DNA of 64,000 nt, taken from NCBI RefSeq assembly GCF_000835495.1, contig NW_015622541.1:1860001-1924000 (forward strand), read 5' to 3'. The translations under genes were made by a program, and so were the position numbers. This DNA comes from Cladophialophora immunda. Its lineage: Eukaryota > Ascomycota > Eurotiomycetes > Chaetothyriales > Herpotrichiellaceae. Positions 12,214-21,219 of the stretch are shown in pieces. Position 1 is the first letter of the stretch. Every line of letters starts with the position of its first letter. The notes beneath the pieces were generated by a model that did not search any database, was not told the DNA's origin, and saw only the letters and a list, made by a program, of their open reading frames with translations.

Positions 12214-12642
12214 GATTTCGACGCTGGGAATGACTGATCTTGAACAGGTACGCCAATGCGATTATCTCGACGACTCCGCCGACGACGGTAGGGTGGTCAA
12301 ACTGGAGAGGCTTGCTGTCAAGACACACGCCATGACTTTCATGGTCCACAACAACTACCGCAGGCTGCCGGTTGTATGTGGATGGGTTGTCTGGATGCAA
12401 GGCTTTCGCTCAAGCATGCGGAGATGAAGGAGAGGCTGAGAAGGACTAGTTAGGCTGGGGAAAGGGATCTCCAGACGGTGATCCGCTCGGTTAAGCTGCG
12501 GTTTCAATATGAGATCGCCCTTACCGGATTGGTGCCGCCGCTGCAGGAACCAGATGTCAAAGTTCCCTCAGAGGTTTGGAGTCAGCCAGCATCAAAAAAT
12601 TTTTATTCAGCCACCATCTCTCCAAACAACTCGAATCTCATC
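12214..12642. promoter_or_regulatory. divergent promoter SCC2 / RPA12
   Basis: 429 bp separate the two divergent start codons. A run AAAAAATTTTT lies at about 12595-12605, 40 nt before the RPA12 ATG. ORFs here are short and show no conserved features. Confidence 0.5.
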
Positions 12643-13014
12643 ATGGTAGCCATAGGCAGCCTTTTGTTCTGCGATGCCTGCGGCTCGCTTCTGCCGCGGA
12701 TTGTTCCAGGCGAATATAAAGACGACATGGTCAAATGCGACGATTGCTTCCAGTACACCAAGGACACTTCGTCCAAAATCATAACCTCAAAATCAAAACC
12801 CAGTGCCTTCCCATCTCCTCTACGGGCCAAGCACTCCGAGGTGCAAGCTATCAATACCGATGAGCTGCAAGTTGAGGCTGTCATCTCCCGGGAGTGCCCT
12901 GACTGCCATCGACCAGAAATGTTCTATCATACCAAGCAACTAAGAAGCGCAGACGAAGGAACGACCGTTTTTTACAGATGCGAGTGCGGTTTCAAGGATG
13001 TGCAGAATAACTGA
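12643..13014 (+). CDS. RPA12: RNA polymerase I subunit A12 (TFIIS-like zinc ribbons)
   Basis: 123 aa, single exon. The frame is open further upstream, but the ATG at 12643 gives the family's usual length (about 120-125 aa). The N-terminal zinc ribbon has CDAC (residues 10-13) and a following CDDC. The C-terminal ribbon is CPDC followed by CECGF, with the acidic hairpin RSADEGTTVFY. Rpa12 is the Pol I subunit that supports intrinsic RNA cleavage and backtrack rescue through this DE hairpin. It works in the nucleolus on rDNA. The gene ends 42 bp from the stop of convergent LIA1. Confidence 0.95.
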   Translation: MVAIGSLLFCDACGSLLPRIVPGEYKDDMVKCDDCFQYTKDTSSKIITSKSKPSAFPSPLRAKHSEVQAINTDELQVEAVISRECPDCHRPEMFYHTKQLRSADEGTTVFYRCECGFKDVQNN

Positions 13015-13056
13015 GCGGACGCCAATCGATGTCTGAAATGCAACGCTTTGAGGCAA

Positions 13057-14046
13057 TTATGCAGCAACCTCCGTTGGGATGGTGGCGTACTCCATTTCTC
13101 CGTTCTTCTCGTACACAGCCATATCAAGAGCAACAATGACGCTCTCACGAACCACTTGCTCAGGGTCGTCCAAGAACTTCCTCAATATATCCTCCACCCC
13201 CGGTTCTTCTCCCAAACTGCCCAGCGCCTCTGCAGCCTCGTGCCGAACCATGCTTTCTTCCTTGGTATCCTCCAGCACAGCCAGCAATGCGGGTATTGAT
13301 GTTGGATGGGACAGTTGCCCGAACACGAAAGCCACCTCGTGTCGGAATAGTGCTGATGGATCTTTGAACCCAGAAGCAAGAGCGTGGACGGCGGACTCTG
13401 CTGTGGGGAGGTCTGGTGGGGACGCGAGATCTCGAAGCGCGAACATCGCGCGATATCGCTGGAAAAGGGGTAATGAGGCGTCGAGAAGAGTCGTCTGCAG
13501 GGACGAGATTGAAGGCGTTTCCGAAGCCAAAGGAAGAGGAGGTGCAGGATCGATAGAGGCGAAGTCACTTGACTTCAAGCTTTCGCTTTGCCGGCTCTCG
13601 GAATGAGCCCAATGGATGCGGTCGACTGCAATGTCACACGTCTCTCTTAACACCACGGGCTCGCGCTCGTCGTCTTTCATCTGTTTCATAATCTGTAGAC
13701 TTGACAAGTCTCCCAGCGCTCCCAGCGCCTCCGCCGCCTCATGCCTACACATTGCATCCTCCGACCGATTTTCGAGGACCGCTCGAAGGAACGGGACTGC
13801 CGCTAGATTCCTGGTCTGTCCCAGACAATATGCTAGCTCGTGTTTCAGGAGTACGGAGGGAGAGGTAAAGGCGGCCGCGATTGCTTCTATTGCTGCTGTT
13901 GCTTGTGGTCCAGGAGTTTGCGAAGCGACGTGTTTGAGCGAGAATAGTGCGCGAAAGCGTCGAGCAAGTGGGACGTTCTCGGAGGTCAAATCTTTTCGTA
14001 GGAGTGAAATGGCCGTGTTCGAACTAGACTGCTCAGCTGCCTCCAT
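13057..14046 (-). CDS. LIA1: Deoxyhypusine hydroxylase (HEAT-like repeat di-iron enzyme)
   Basis: 329 aa from the ATG at 14046; the open frame extends to 14199, but the family length (about 325-340) and the MEAAEQ start fit the inner ATG. The protein is two symmetric halves of HEAT/PBS-lyase repeats. Each half carries two His-Glu metal motifs: HELAYCLGQ and HEAAEALGALGD in the first, HEVAFVFGQ and HEAAEALGSLGE in the second. These four HE pairs bind the di-iron centre. The enzyme hydroxylates deoxyhypusine on eIF5A, the last step of hypusine formation. Convergent with RPA12 and divergent from DIB1. Confidence 0.95.
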   Translation of the reverse strand: MEAAEQSSSNTAISLLRKDLTSENVPLARRFRALFSLKHVASQTPGPQATAAIEAIAAAFTSPSVLLKHELAYCLGQTRNLAAVPFLRAVLENRSEDAMCRHEAAEALGALGDLSSLQIMKQMKDDEREPVVLRETCDIAVDRIHWAHSESRQSESLKSSDFASIDPAPPLPLASETPSISSLQTTLLDASLPLFQRYRAMFALRDLASPPDLPTAESAVHALASGFKDPSALFRHEVAFVFGQLSHPTSIPALLAVLEDTKEESMVRHEAAEALGSLGEEPGVEDILRKFLDDPEQVVRESVIVALDMAVYEKNGEMEYATIPTEVAA

Positions 14047-14415
14047 GTTTGATTTTGAGCCCTCTGAATAGTACTCGGACGTCAATGAACACGAGCAAGA
14101 AGATGGTGGGATCGCTACTGAGAGGATGTGGTATGCAGGCGAGGCCTTTCGAATGCTCACCCAAAATTTTCGCGGGGGAAAAGTCCTTATCGATAACACC
14201 AGCCACTGCCAAGCCAGGCGCCACCGCCTGCCGCCTACTAGCCTCGTGGCAGGGGCAGTCTGGGGCTCATGTTCTTGAATCTTCCAACCTTCTGGTTGCG
14301 CGCTTCTTTAACCGTCTCTCGTTTTCAGTCGAACTTGCATCCTCTTGTCTCTCAAAATCCCACAAGACACTCGCAACGACCCTATCTCCCGACGATCCTC
14401 TTTGTTGACACCAAC
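14047..14415. promoter_or_regulatory. divergent promoter LIA1 / DIB1
   Basis: Only 369 bp separate the two start codons, so a shared bidirectional promoter is likely (inference from spacing). The DIB1 side is TC-rich (14300-14400). Confidence 0.55.
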
Positions 14416-14847
14416 ATGGGTTCTGTTGTCATTCCCCACCTAGTCACTGGCTGGCACGTCGACCAGGCCATCCTCTCCGAAGACGAACGCCTTGTGGTCA
14501 TCCGCTTCGGCCGTGACTGGGATCCCGACTGCATGCGACAAGACGAAGTCCTCTACAAGATCGCCGACCGAGTCAAAAACTTCGCCGTCATCTACGTTTG
14601 CGACCTCGACCAAGTTCCAGACTTTAAACAGATGTACGAGCTCTACGACCCAGTGACTCTCATGTTCTTCTTCCGCAACAAACACATGATGTGTGATTTC
14701 GGCACAGGCAACAACAATAAGCTGAACTGGGTTCTCGAAGACAAGCAAGAGCTTATCGACATCATCGAAACAATCTACAAAGGCGCAAAAAAGGGTAGGG
14801 GTTTGGTGGTTTCGCCAAAAGATTACTCGACAAGATACCGATACTAG
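14416..14847 (+). CDS. DIB1: U4/U6.U5 snRNP thioredoxin-like protein Dib1/Dim1
   Basis: 143 aa from the ATG at 14416, exactly the family's length from yeast to human; the frame upstream is open but not conserved. Hallmark stretches are HLVTGWHVDQAI, VVIRFGRDWDPDCM, DPVTLMFFFRNKHM and the ending SPKDYSTRYRY. The protein has a thioredoxin fold without redox cysteines. It sits in U5/tri-snRNP and blocks premature activation of the spliceosome until it leaves at the pre-B to B transition. No intron is seen. Confidence 0.97.
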   Translation: MGSVVIPHLVTGWHVDQAILSEDERLVVIRFGRDWDPDCMRQDEVLYKIADRVKNFAVIYVCDLDQVPDFKQMYELYDPVTLMFFFRNKHMMCDFGTGNNNKLNWVLEDKQELIDIIETIYKGAKKGRGLVVSPKDYSTRYRY

Positions 14848-16077
14848 ACACTGGGATTGGTGTTCTTGTCACCAGGCAGACAACGCGAGCATTTTCTTCC
14901 GACGCTGTTGACATCTTCTGCAGTGGCGGAATCGTATGCCCAGTCTCGCAAGATTGTCTTCGCCTCTGATGGCGGATCACAGTCTCGAGAGGAGAATTTG
15001 CAGCATATTGGGAAGTTAAGGATGACTCTATGGCATAGGCTGCGGATGGACGGCCACAATGGCAACAAGCCACACACGAAGAAAGTGCATTTTGGGACTG
15101 GAAGTGGTGGAGTTTGGAGCAGCTTTGGTTGGTCTCACTTGACGTTCAGACATTCAATGAAACCTTTGCTGACACGACTTTGAATTCAAGTCTACCGAGA
15201 CTATGGCTCCAAGAGTCTTTGATTGTCAAGTTCTCTTCTTCAGGTATATTTCTTCACTTCCCCCAATCGCGGTCAGAGAGGGTCACTGTCGCTGCCACAC
15301 ATGAGCGACAGCCTCTCTGAGAACCTCGCCCGCAAGTTATTACCCGGAATGTCGTAGACGTCGCACCCACGCACTGCAAAGCCACTCCCGTGCTTGTCAA
15401 GATCGCCTGCGTCCACTAGGATTGGTGTTACGGAGTAGGCTACTGATCTAATGTAAAATACCAGGCACATTTCTCTGTTGTAAGATTGACGTTGGCTAGA
15501 TCACACGGGTTCGGAGCGATGCTTCACAGGCACGAGAATCAAGATGTTTACTTCCCACATGTGTTAATATAATCGTCGTCTTCGGCGAGTGACTGTCTCA
15601 CGTGCCATCTCTCTACCTATCTCCTGGCGATCTCGCGGGTGATTTAATTTGGCGACCAAGTGGGGTGATATGGGCGAAGCGAATCCATCCAACATGCACC
15701 CTTGCAACGCCGCTTCATTTCCATTTCCATTGCACCGTCAATGTATCCCGTCAATTGAGATCTGGCCACCTTTACCGCTTTTTCGTGTTCAACTGCAACT
15801 CCACCGGTTCATGCATGGCTTGGGACGATTTTTTCCGGGTCGCCTGTCTTGTCTGTTGTCCAGTTTCTCTTTAATTTTTCGCACATGAACCCTCCCACCA
15901 TGAAACCTCGCCCGCTGCAGCCGTCGACTCTGTGCTGCCCATAGGACTACTTGCGATGAAACACTCCCCTCCTCCGGACTGCGTCAATATTCTCTTCCAC
16001 TGCGCAGTGCCTTGGGAGGCCGAGACTTTCTACTATTGCTATCTACGACAGCTCTCTGCGACTCAAGCCCCTCCAAC
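14848..16077. other. intergenic, no gene seen
   Basis: 1.2 kb between the two co-directional genes DIB1 and GPI12. Frames are short and lack coding character. The 3' half (15640-16070) is CT-rich and probably holds the GPI12 promoter and leader. Confidence 0.5.
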
Positions 16078-17127
16078 ATGGCCTTCGGAACGATTGTCAC
16101 GTTGACCCTCCTGCCCGTCCTCATCTTTGCTCTTTGGCATCTCACCTCGACCATGCTCCCCCCTATGCCGGCCCTTCTCCGCAACAAGCGCATCATCCTG
16201 CTCATCGCCCACCCGGACGACGAGTCCATGTTTTTCTCGCCGGCCCTGCAAGCCCTCACTCACCCGTCGCTTCAAAACCACTTAAAGGTGCTATGTATGA
16301 GCACGGGCGACAGTGAAGGTCTGGGCGCAACACGGAGACAGGAATTGGAGAAGGCCGCCTTGACACTGGGACTGAGGCGGAAGGAGGACGTCTTTGTGTT
16401 GGATGACGAGAGGTTCAGGGACGGCATGAAGGAGGAATGGAAGGCGGAGGACATTGCGCTCGTGCTGGCCAGTGCGTTTGCGCCGCACCTGAATACGGCG
16501 TCTGCTCCAGCGGCCCCTGCAACACCCACACCGGAATCCGACAAGGAAAAGGACAAGGACCGACGAAAATCCAAATCAGCCCCTTCGAAACACACCAAAT
16601 CCTCCTCTCGGACGTCCATAACGACCCCGCCGGCTCCGGCGCAGAAGGAGGCGGACGGACCCCGCGCAACAATCGACGTCCTGATCACCTTCGACAAGGG
16701 CGGGATCTCGGGCCATCCCAACCACATCGCCTTGTACCACGGGGCCTGCTTGTTCTTGCAGAAAATCATGAAAGGCCACTCCGGCTACGCTTGCCCGGTC
16801 ACGCTGTACACCCTCCCCTCTATCAACATTGTACGAAAGTACTCCTTTATACTAGACGCCATACCCACCCTCCTCCTGGGGATTTACGAGAGTATATTCG
16901 GCAACGTGTTCGGGACGACGAACGCGAAAGGCAAGACCGCCACGGGCCCCAAGAGCGCCGCAGACCGGGTGATGTTTGTGAGCGACATATTCCGCTACTG
17001 GAAGGCGCGCGAGGCCATGATTCGGGGACATAAATCCCAAATGGTCTGGTTCCGCTGGGGCTGGATCGGATTAGGGAGGTATATGGTCGTGAATGATTTA
17101 CGGAGGGAGCGAGTTGTTGCGGGTTGA
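16078..17127 (+). CDS. GPI12: GlcNAc-phosphatidylinositol de-N-acetylase (PIG-L/Gpi12)
   Basis: 349 aa from the ATG at 16078. There is one N-terminal membrane anchor (residues about 4-25). The metal-binding motif AHPDDE (about 43-48) and the later HPNH within GGISGHPNHIALYHG are the LmbE/PIG-L signature residues. The enzyme removes acetate from GlcNAc-PI on the cytosolic face of the ER, the second step of GPI-anchor synthesis. A Lys/Ser/Asp-rich low-complexity insert (about residues 150-200) separates the two halves of the catalytic domain and makes the protein longer than yeast Gpi12. Co-directional with DIB1. Confidence 0.93.
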   Translation: MAFGTIVTLTLLPVLIFALWHLTSTMLPPMPALLRNKRIILLIAHPDDESMFFSPALQALTHPSLQNHLKVLCMSTGDSEGLGATRRQELEKAALTLGLRRKEDVFVLDDERFRDGMKEEWKAEDIALVLASAFAPHLNTASAPAAPATPTPESDKEKDKDRRKSKSAPSKHTKSSSRTSITTPPAPAQKEADGPRATIDVLITFDKGGISGHPNHIALYHGACLFLQKIMKGHSGYACPVTLYTLPSINIVRKYSFILDAIPTLLLGIYESIFGNVFGTTNAKGKTATGPKSAADRVMFVSDIFRYWKAREAMIRGHKSQMVWFRWGWIGLGRYMVVNDLRRERVVAG

Positions 17128-17531
17128 GCGTGGGCACAAGCCCACCCCAAAGTGACACCAGTAAATCGGGAGACAAATTCTTAGCTTCGATTTTTTATTC
17201 CCCCCAAGGAAAGGCTTCAGACGAGGATTCCGCGCAGAGAGGAGAGAGATCAAATTGTCTTTTCAGGAGATCCGCGCAGGTGGCTTGGGGATGTACAATG
17301 GGAGGGTTTTTTGACGGTTCTTGCTTGTTCATGATATCCAATTTGGCTTTTCTGCTTGAGAGATTGAGAGGGAGCATCCTGACGAGGGCAATGGTTGTCT
17401 TTTGCGAGAACCTAAACCTACCGCGTTCCTACATAGGGAGTTGTTGCGATATGTACGCACATGATGGATGATGTTACACTTGTTACACGTCCTGTATCAC
17501 ACCCCAGCCAATCCAAAAATCTGGCATCGTG
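17128..17531. other. convergent intergenic region
   Basis: 404 bp between the stop codons of GPI12 and the ATP13-like gene. Presumably two 3' UTRs; nothing else is seen. Confidence 0.5.
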
Positions 17532-19802
17532 TCACGCCTTCTGCTTTTCCCCTTCTTCGTGTTCGTCCTCATCACGCTCCTCATCCCTTGTCGCCGGTGC
17601 CTTTTTCCGACGCCCACGCTCTGTCTTCCCCTTCCCCGGAATTCCACCCCAAGGCCTCCAATCTTCGCTGTGATGATCCGGCCCGGGTACCTGCGCGCCC
17701 ACGACCTGGCGATCGTTCAACCTCTCTTGACGGACAGCGGCCTCGAACCGGAGTACCCAATCACTCAGGCGTCCCGAGGAATCACTGCGGACTTCGTCTT
17801 GAAATTTAGTCAGCGCGTTGCCCGTGGGCCCGCGATGAATGAACCCTGCTGCATGCCGGAGACGAGTTGGTGAATAAGAGTCGAGGAGCATACGCATTGT
17901 GCCTGTCCTTGTCGTCTGGAGGGAATTCGCACTCTGAATGGCGGCGTGCCTCGACTCCCTTCCCCAAATACACACGTGACCGGTGGGCGTGTAATAGGGG
18001 ATGATATTAGGCAGCCAATCTGTCCACTCTGCGATGATATTAGGAATACCTCGGTATGGCCAGTCTGTGCCTTCATCATGAGACGTCCAGTCTTTACGTT
18101 TGATGGTGTTGCGCACGGCAATAGATATGAGTTGAATGTGACACTCCAGTTGAAGGGAAGCAAGCACATATTTGTGCTTTAGATCAAGGAATGCTGGGGA
18201 AGGCAAGCCATCATAGAAGATATAATGATAATCTGCGTCTTCAAGAAGCTGTCGGATTTGGTCATGCATTTCGGAGAGGCGGGTTCGTTCTTCCTCGAGC
18301 AGGACCATACACTGCCGGAGATCTTCGACGGCCTTATAGAGCTTCCTCGCTTCAGATCGAGCCTTAACCCGAAAGATCAAATCCTCGATTTTCGGTTGGA
18401 CATTGTATGGTTCGTTATGAAAGACGTGATAGACCGACTCGACTGCTCTTCGTGCAATGCGACCTTCGCCGTGTCCTCTCTCGATCCTCGCCTTGCTGTG
18501 CTGGATCGAAAGTACAAAAGTCCACTCCAGTAAATGAGTCCAGATATATTCCGGGATTTCCAGATTGTAGTTGCGCGAGATGTAGTCGAGAAGCATGCCT
18601 CCCAATGCAACTTCATTGTTCGTGCCGAAAACATGGACTACCGTAAATAACAGCCGTGCAGAAGGCCGAAGGGGTGAGCCCTCTTCATAAAATGTCGGAC
18701 TCTCCAATTCCTCCTCGTCGTATTTGTCCAGAGCATCGACATCTATGTTCCAAGCTGATTTGAGGACGCTCTTGACGCTGCCTAGGTCTCCTTCACGGCC
18801 CATCGCGACCATGAGATTGCAGAAGGTTGCTTCATTGCCGTTCAAGCCCTGATTGACGAGCTCGTTGAAGATACCCAGTGTTTCAAGCCTGATGGATTGT
18901 TCATTTTTGGGATTTTTGGGAGAGGCGACTCCATGACCAAAGAATCCGAGCGGTCTGGTCTCCAAAGACCGACGAAACATGTTATGCCGGACTATCCGCA
19001 ATCGATATCTTTCGTGTCTGTTATATGCTTCGTTCCAAGTGAGAGCCTCCATAAAGTAATTATAACAATCCAGGTCAGGTTCAATATCGTCCTCTCTCAT
19101 GGCTTTGCGGAAAACATTTCTAGCAAATGATCCCACCCCAGCTGCCGCGGTGCACCGTAGCAGATGGCGATAGATGTCGAGGCCCAGGGAATGGCCATGT
19201 TTTTGTCGTTGAGTGACGAGGGAATCGAGGATGTTGATAAATGTAGCCACACGCTCTTCCAATGATCTGACTATCCGAAACTTCGGCTGAGTCTCTAGAC
19301 TCGGCTTCAAGTAGCGGAATAGCTTCCCATAAGGCACAATGAAATGTTCGGGGTCCAATGCGCATATGGCACGTGCGAAGGTCTGGTCGTCCGCATTCTC
19401 GATGAAATCGTCCCCGATCTGAGGGGTCACCAGTCCCAACAGTATCCGGTCGGGATTGTTTTCTTCCAACAAGGCCTGCATAGACACCAGTTTCCTGGCT
19501 CCACGAGTGGAATCAGCTGCCGGCACCTCTTGAACCCCATATTCTATCGGCGGAAGGTCATCGTGTTCGTCCAGCAGGGTCGTTTGGTTCGGCAATATGA
19601 AGGGAGAAAAGGAGACATTGGTGGAGGATGGACGTTGGAAACGACGTAGGTAACGAGCATTGGGAAAACATAGTCCTACATCCCAATGCGCCGAGGATGG
19701 GGTGCCTCGACGAAGAATGTGAAGGGTCAAGTGAGGAATCCGACTAGGTGAGGGCTGCGAGAAGCCATTGATTAACCTCACCAGAGGCAGCGAGCCATGC
19801 AT
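17532..19802 (-). CDS. Mitochondrial PPR-like protein, ATP13/Aep-type expression factor family
   Basis: 756 aa; the first ATG is at 19802 (the frame runs one TTG further). The N-terminus is rich in Arg/Ser/Leu and poor in acids, consistent with mitochondrial import. Residues about 180-390 contain helical-hairpin units resembling pentatricopeptide repeats, e.g. DIYRHLLRCTAAAGVGSFAR, IEPDLDCYNYFMEALTW and a later block GNEATFCNLMVAMGREGD. This arrangement resembles the Pfam ATP13 (mitochondrial ATPase expression) proteins of filamentous fungi, thought to act on mitochondrial mRNAs. The tail is a charged Lys/Arg/Glu stretch. Family assignment is from recalled motif similarity; a plain uncharacterised PPR protein is the alternative. 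Its start faces LSM3, 273 bp away. Confidence 0.72.
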   Translation of the reverse strand: MHGSLPLVRLINGFSQPSPSRIPHLTLHILRRGTPSSAHWDVGLCFPNARYLRRFQRPSSTNVSFSPFILPNQTTLLDEHDDLPPIEYGVQEVPAADSTRGARKLVSMQALLEENNPDRILLGLVTPQIGDDFIENADDQTFARAICALDPEHFIVPYGKLFRYLKPSLETQPKFRIVRSLEERVATFINILDSLVTQRQKHGHSLGLDIYRHLLRCTAAAGVGSFARNVFRKAMREDDIEPDLDCYNYFMEALTWNEAYNRHERYRLRIVRHNMFRRSLETRPLGFFGHGVASPKNPKNEQSIRLETLGIFNELVNQGLNGNEATFCNLMVAMGREGDLGSVKSVLKSAWNIDVDALDKYDEEELESPTFYEEGSPLRPSARLLFTVVHVFGTNNEVALGGMLLDYISRNYNLEIPEYIWTHLLEWTFVLSIQHSKARIERGHGEGRIARRAVESVYHVFHNEPYNVQPKIEDLIFRVKARSEARKLYKAVEDLRQCMVLLEEERTRLSEMHDQIRQLLEDADYHYIFYDGLPSPAFLDLKHKYVLASLQLECHIQLISIAVRNTIKRKDWTSHDEGTDWPYRGIPNIIAEWTDWLPNIIPYYTPTGHVCIWGRESRHAAIQSANSLQTTRTGTMRMLLDSYSPTRLRHAAGFIHRGPTGNALTKFQDEVRSDSSGRLSDWVLRFEAAVRQERLNDRQVVGAQVPGPDHHSEDWRPWGGIPGKGKTERGRRKKAPATRDEERDEDEHEEGEKQKA

Positions 19803-20075
19803 CAATACACCGCAGATGGACGGCGACCCGAGCTGGAGCTGGAAAGAGTGGCAGCTAAGTCATTGAAAAAGTGTCGAGAAATTGGCGTGGAAAGGGAGCG
19901 AGATACGCGATGAGCGGATTTCGCATTCCCCAAACAGCTCAAATTTCAAATGACGCCAAGTCCAGCAAGACAGGGCTGAACCTTTCCAAGTTAGTCGCCA
20001 GGACTCTCATTTCTTCGACAGCCATACCACCAGGCGACGTTGTATTTACTTCACTTACCATTAGTCCAGCCCGTC

Positions 20076-20532
20076 ATGGCCGACTCAACGGACGAAGGTG
20101 CCAATGCGGTGTCCGAACCACTTGATCTTGTCCGTCTCTCCCTTGATGAGATTGTGTTTGTCCGGCTACGTGGAGATCGAGAGCTAAAAGGAAGACTACA
20201 TGTATGCTCGCACAACGGGTCAGCAGCGAACTGAGACTGACGCACCGGTCCATCATAGGCATATGACAGCCATTGCAATCTTGTGCTCGGAGACGTCGAA
20301 GAGACGATCTACACGATTGAGGAGGAAGAGGACGGCGAAGAGACTGTCAAGGTCGGTTCTCACCAGCGCAAAAGTCTTTCCGACGAGCGACTCACATTGA
20401 CAGACAACGAAGAAACAATCCGACATGCTGTTTGTCCGAGGTAGATGCACCATGAAGAGACTAACCTTTGCTGTCGCTAACAACCGAGCAGGAGACTCGG
20501 TTGTACTCATTTCTCCCCAGCCTGGGTCATGA
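20076..20532 (+). CDS. LSM3: U6 snRNA-associated Sm-like protein LSm3 (4 exons)
   Basis: Exons 20076-20201, 20259-20351, 20404-20440 and 20492-20532 give 98 aa; introns are 57, 52 and 51 nt. Sm1 motif: [20 protein letters not shown] followed by [19 protein letters not shown]. Sm2 motif: [14 protein letters not shown]. An acidic loop (EEEEDGEE) between the motifs is typical of LSm3. The donor of intron 2 is GTCGGT, weaker than the others, but the junction restores the conserved frame. LSm3 belongs to both the LSm2-8 ring (U6 snRNA) and the LSm1-7 ring (mRNA decapping). Divergent from the ATP13-like gene. Confidence 0.94.
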
Positions 20533-21219
20533 GGCCTTGTGATGCACGTCGATCCGGATCCTCGATCAAGGCGAGCGAAAGGCCCGTCCAAAGCCTTTCG
20601 GGAATCCACTCCCAGCTCGTTACGGAGCATAACAGATGGTGAAATGCCAATCTAAAGATTGCTGGCAGGAAAAGTGCCCCTATAAATGAGTCACTTAAAG
20701 CTGCAGTTCGTGAATCAGTGAGAAGATGATTGGGATTCTTGCGCGTTGCTAAGTGCACTGTCCACTTTGTGGCGCAAGAGTCACTTGCCTATGACGAGTG
20801 ACGCTGCAGAACCATCTCCAAGGTAATTGGCGAGGCTCCGTATCAGCGGTTTCGAATCGACGAGAATGCTGATGAGGCTGTGGCGCGGGGGGGGGATGAG
20901 TCAGTGAATCAGGTCAGGCTACACGCGCCTCGTGGTTCCCCGCTTGGTAGTCCATACATACTGTCATGACTCCAACACTGCCTCCGCTTTATTTATGTTC
21001 CTTGACTGCCTCTACACTTCTCTATCTCGCATCTACTCCATCTTCCCAGCATTTCTTTCGATAGCCCAGCTCAAGATGCGTCATCAGCACTAGAGCAATG
21101 GTGCGCCTCTCTTCTGCTCACAACTTCACCATGATTCCTCGAATACCTTATTGACCGCGGGGCGAATCCGCTTCTCTTTTACTTTCCACCTCATCTCGCA
21201 CTCAAACTAGCATACAAGT
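20533..21219. other. intergenic between LSM3 and the GTPBP gene
   Basis: 687 bp between co-directional genes. It holds a run of nine G at 20887-20895. A CT-rich stretch at 20960-21060 is probably the promoter and leader of the GTPase gene. No gene seen. Confidence 0.5.
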
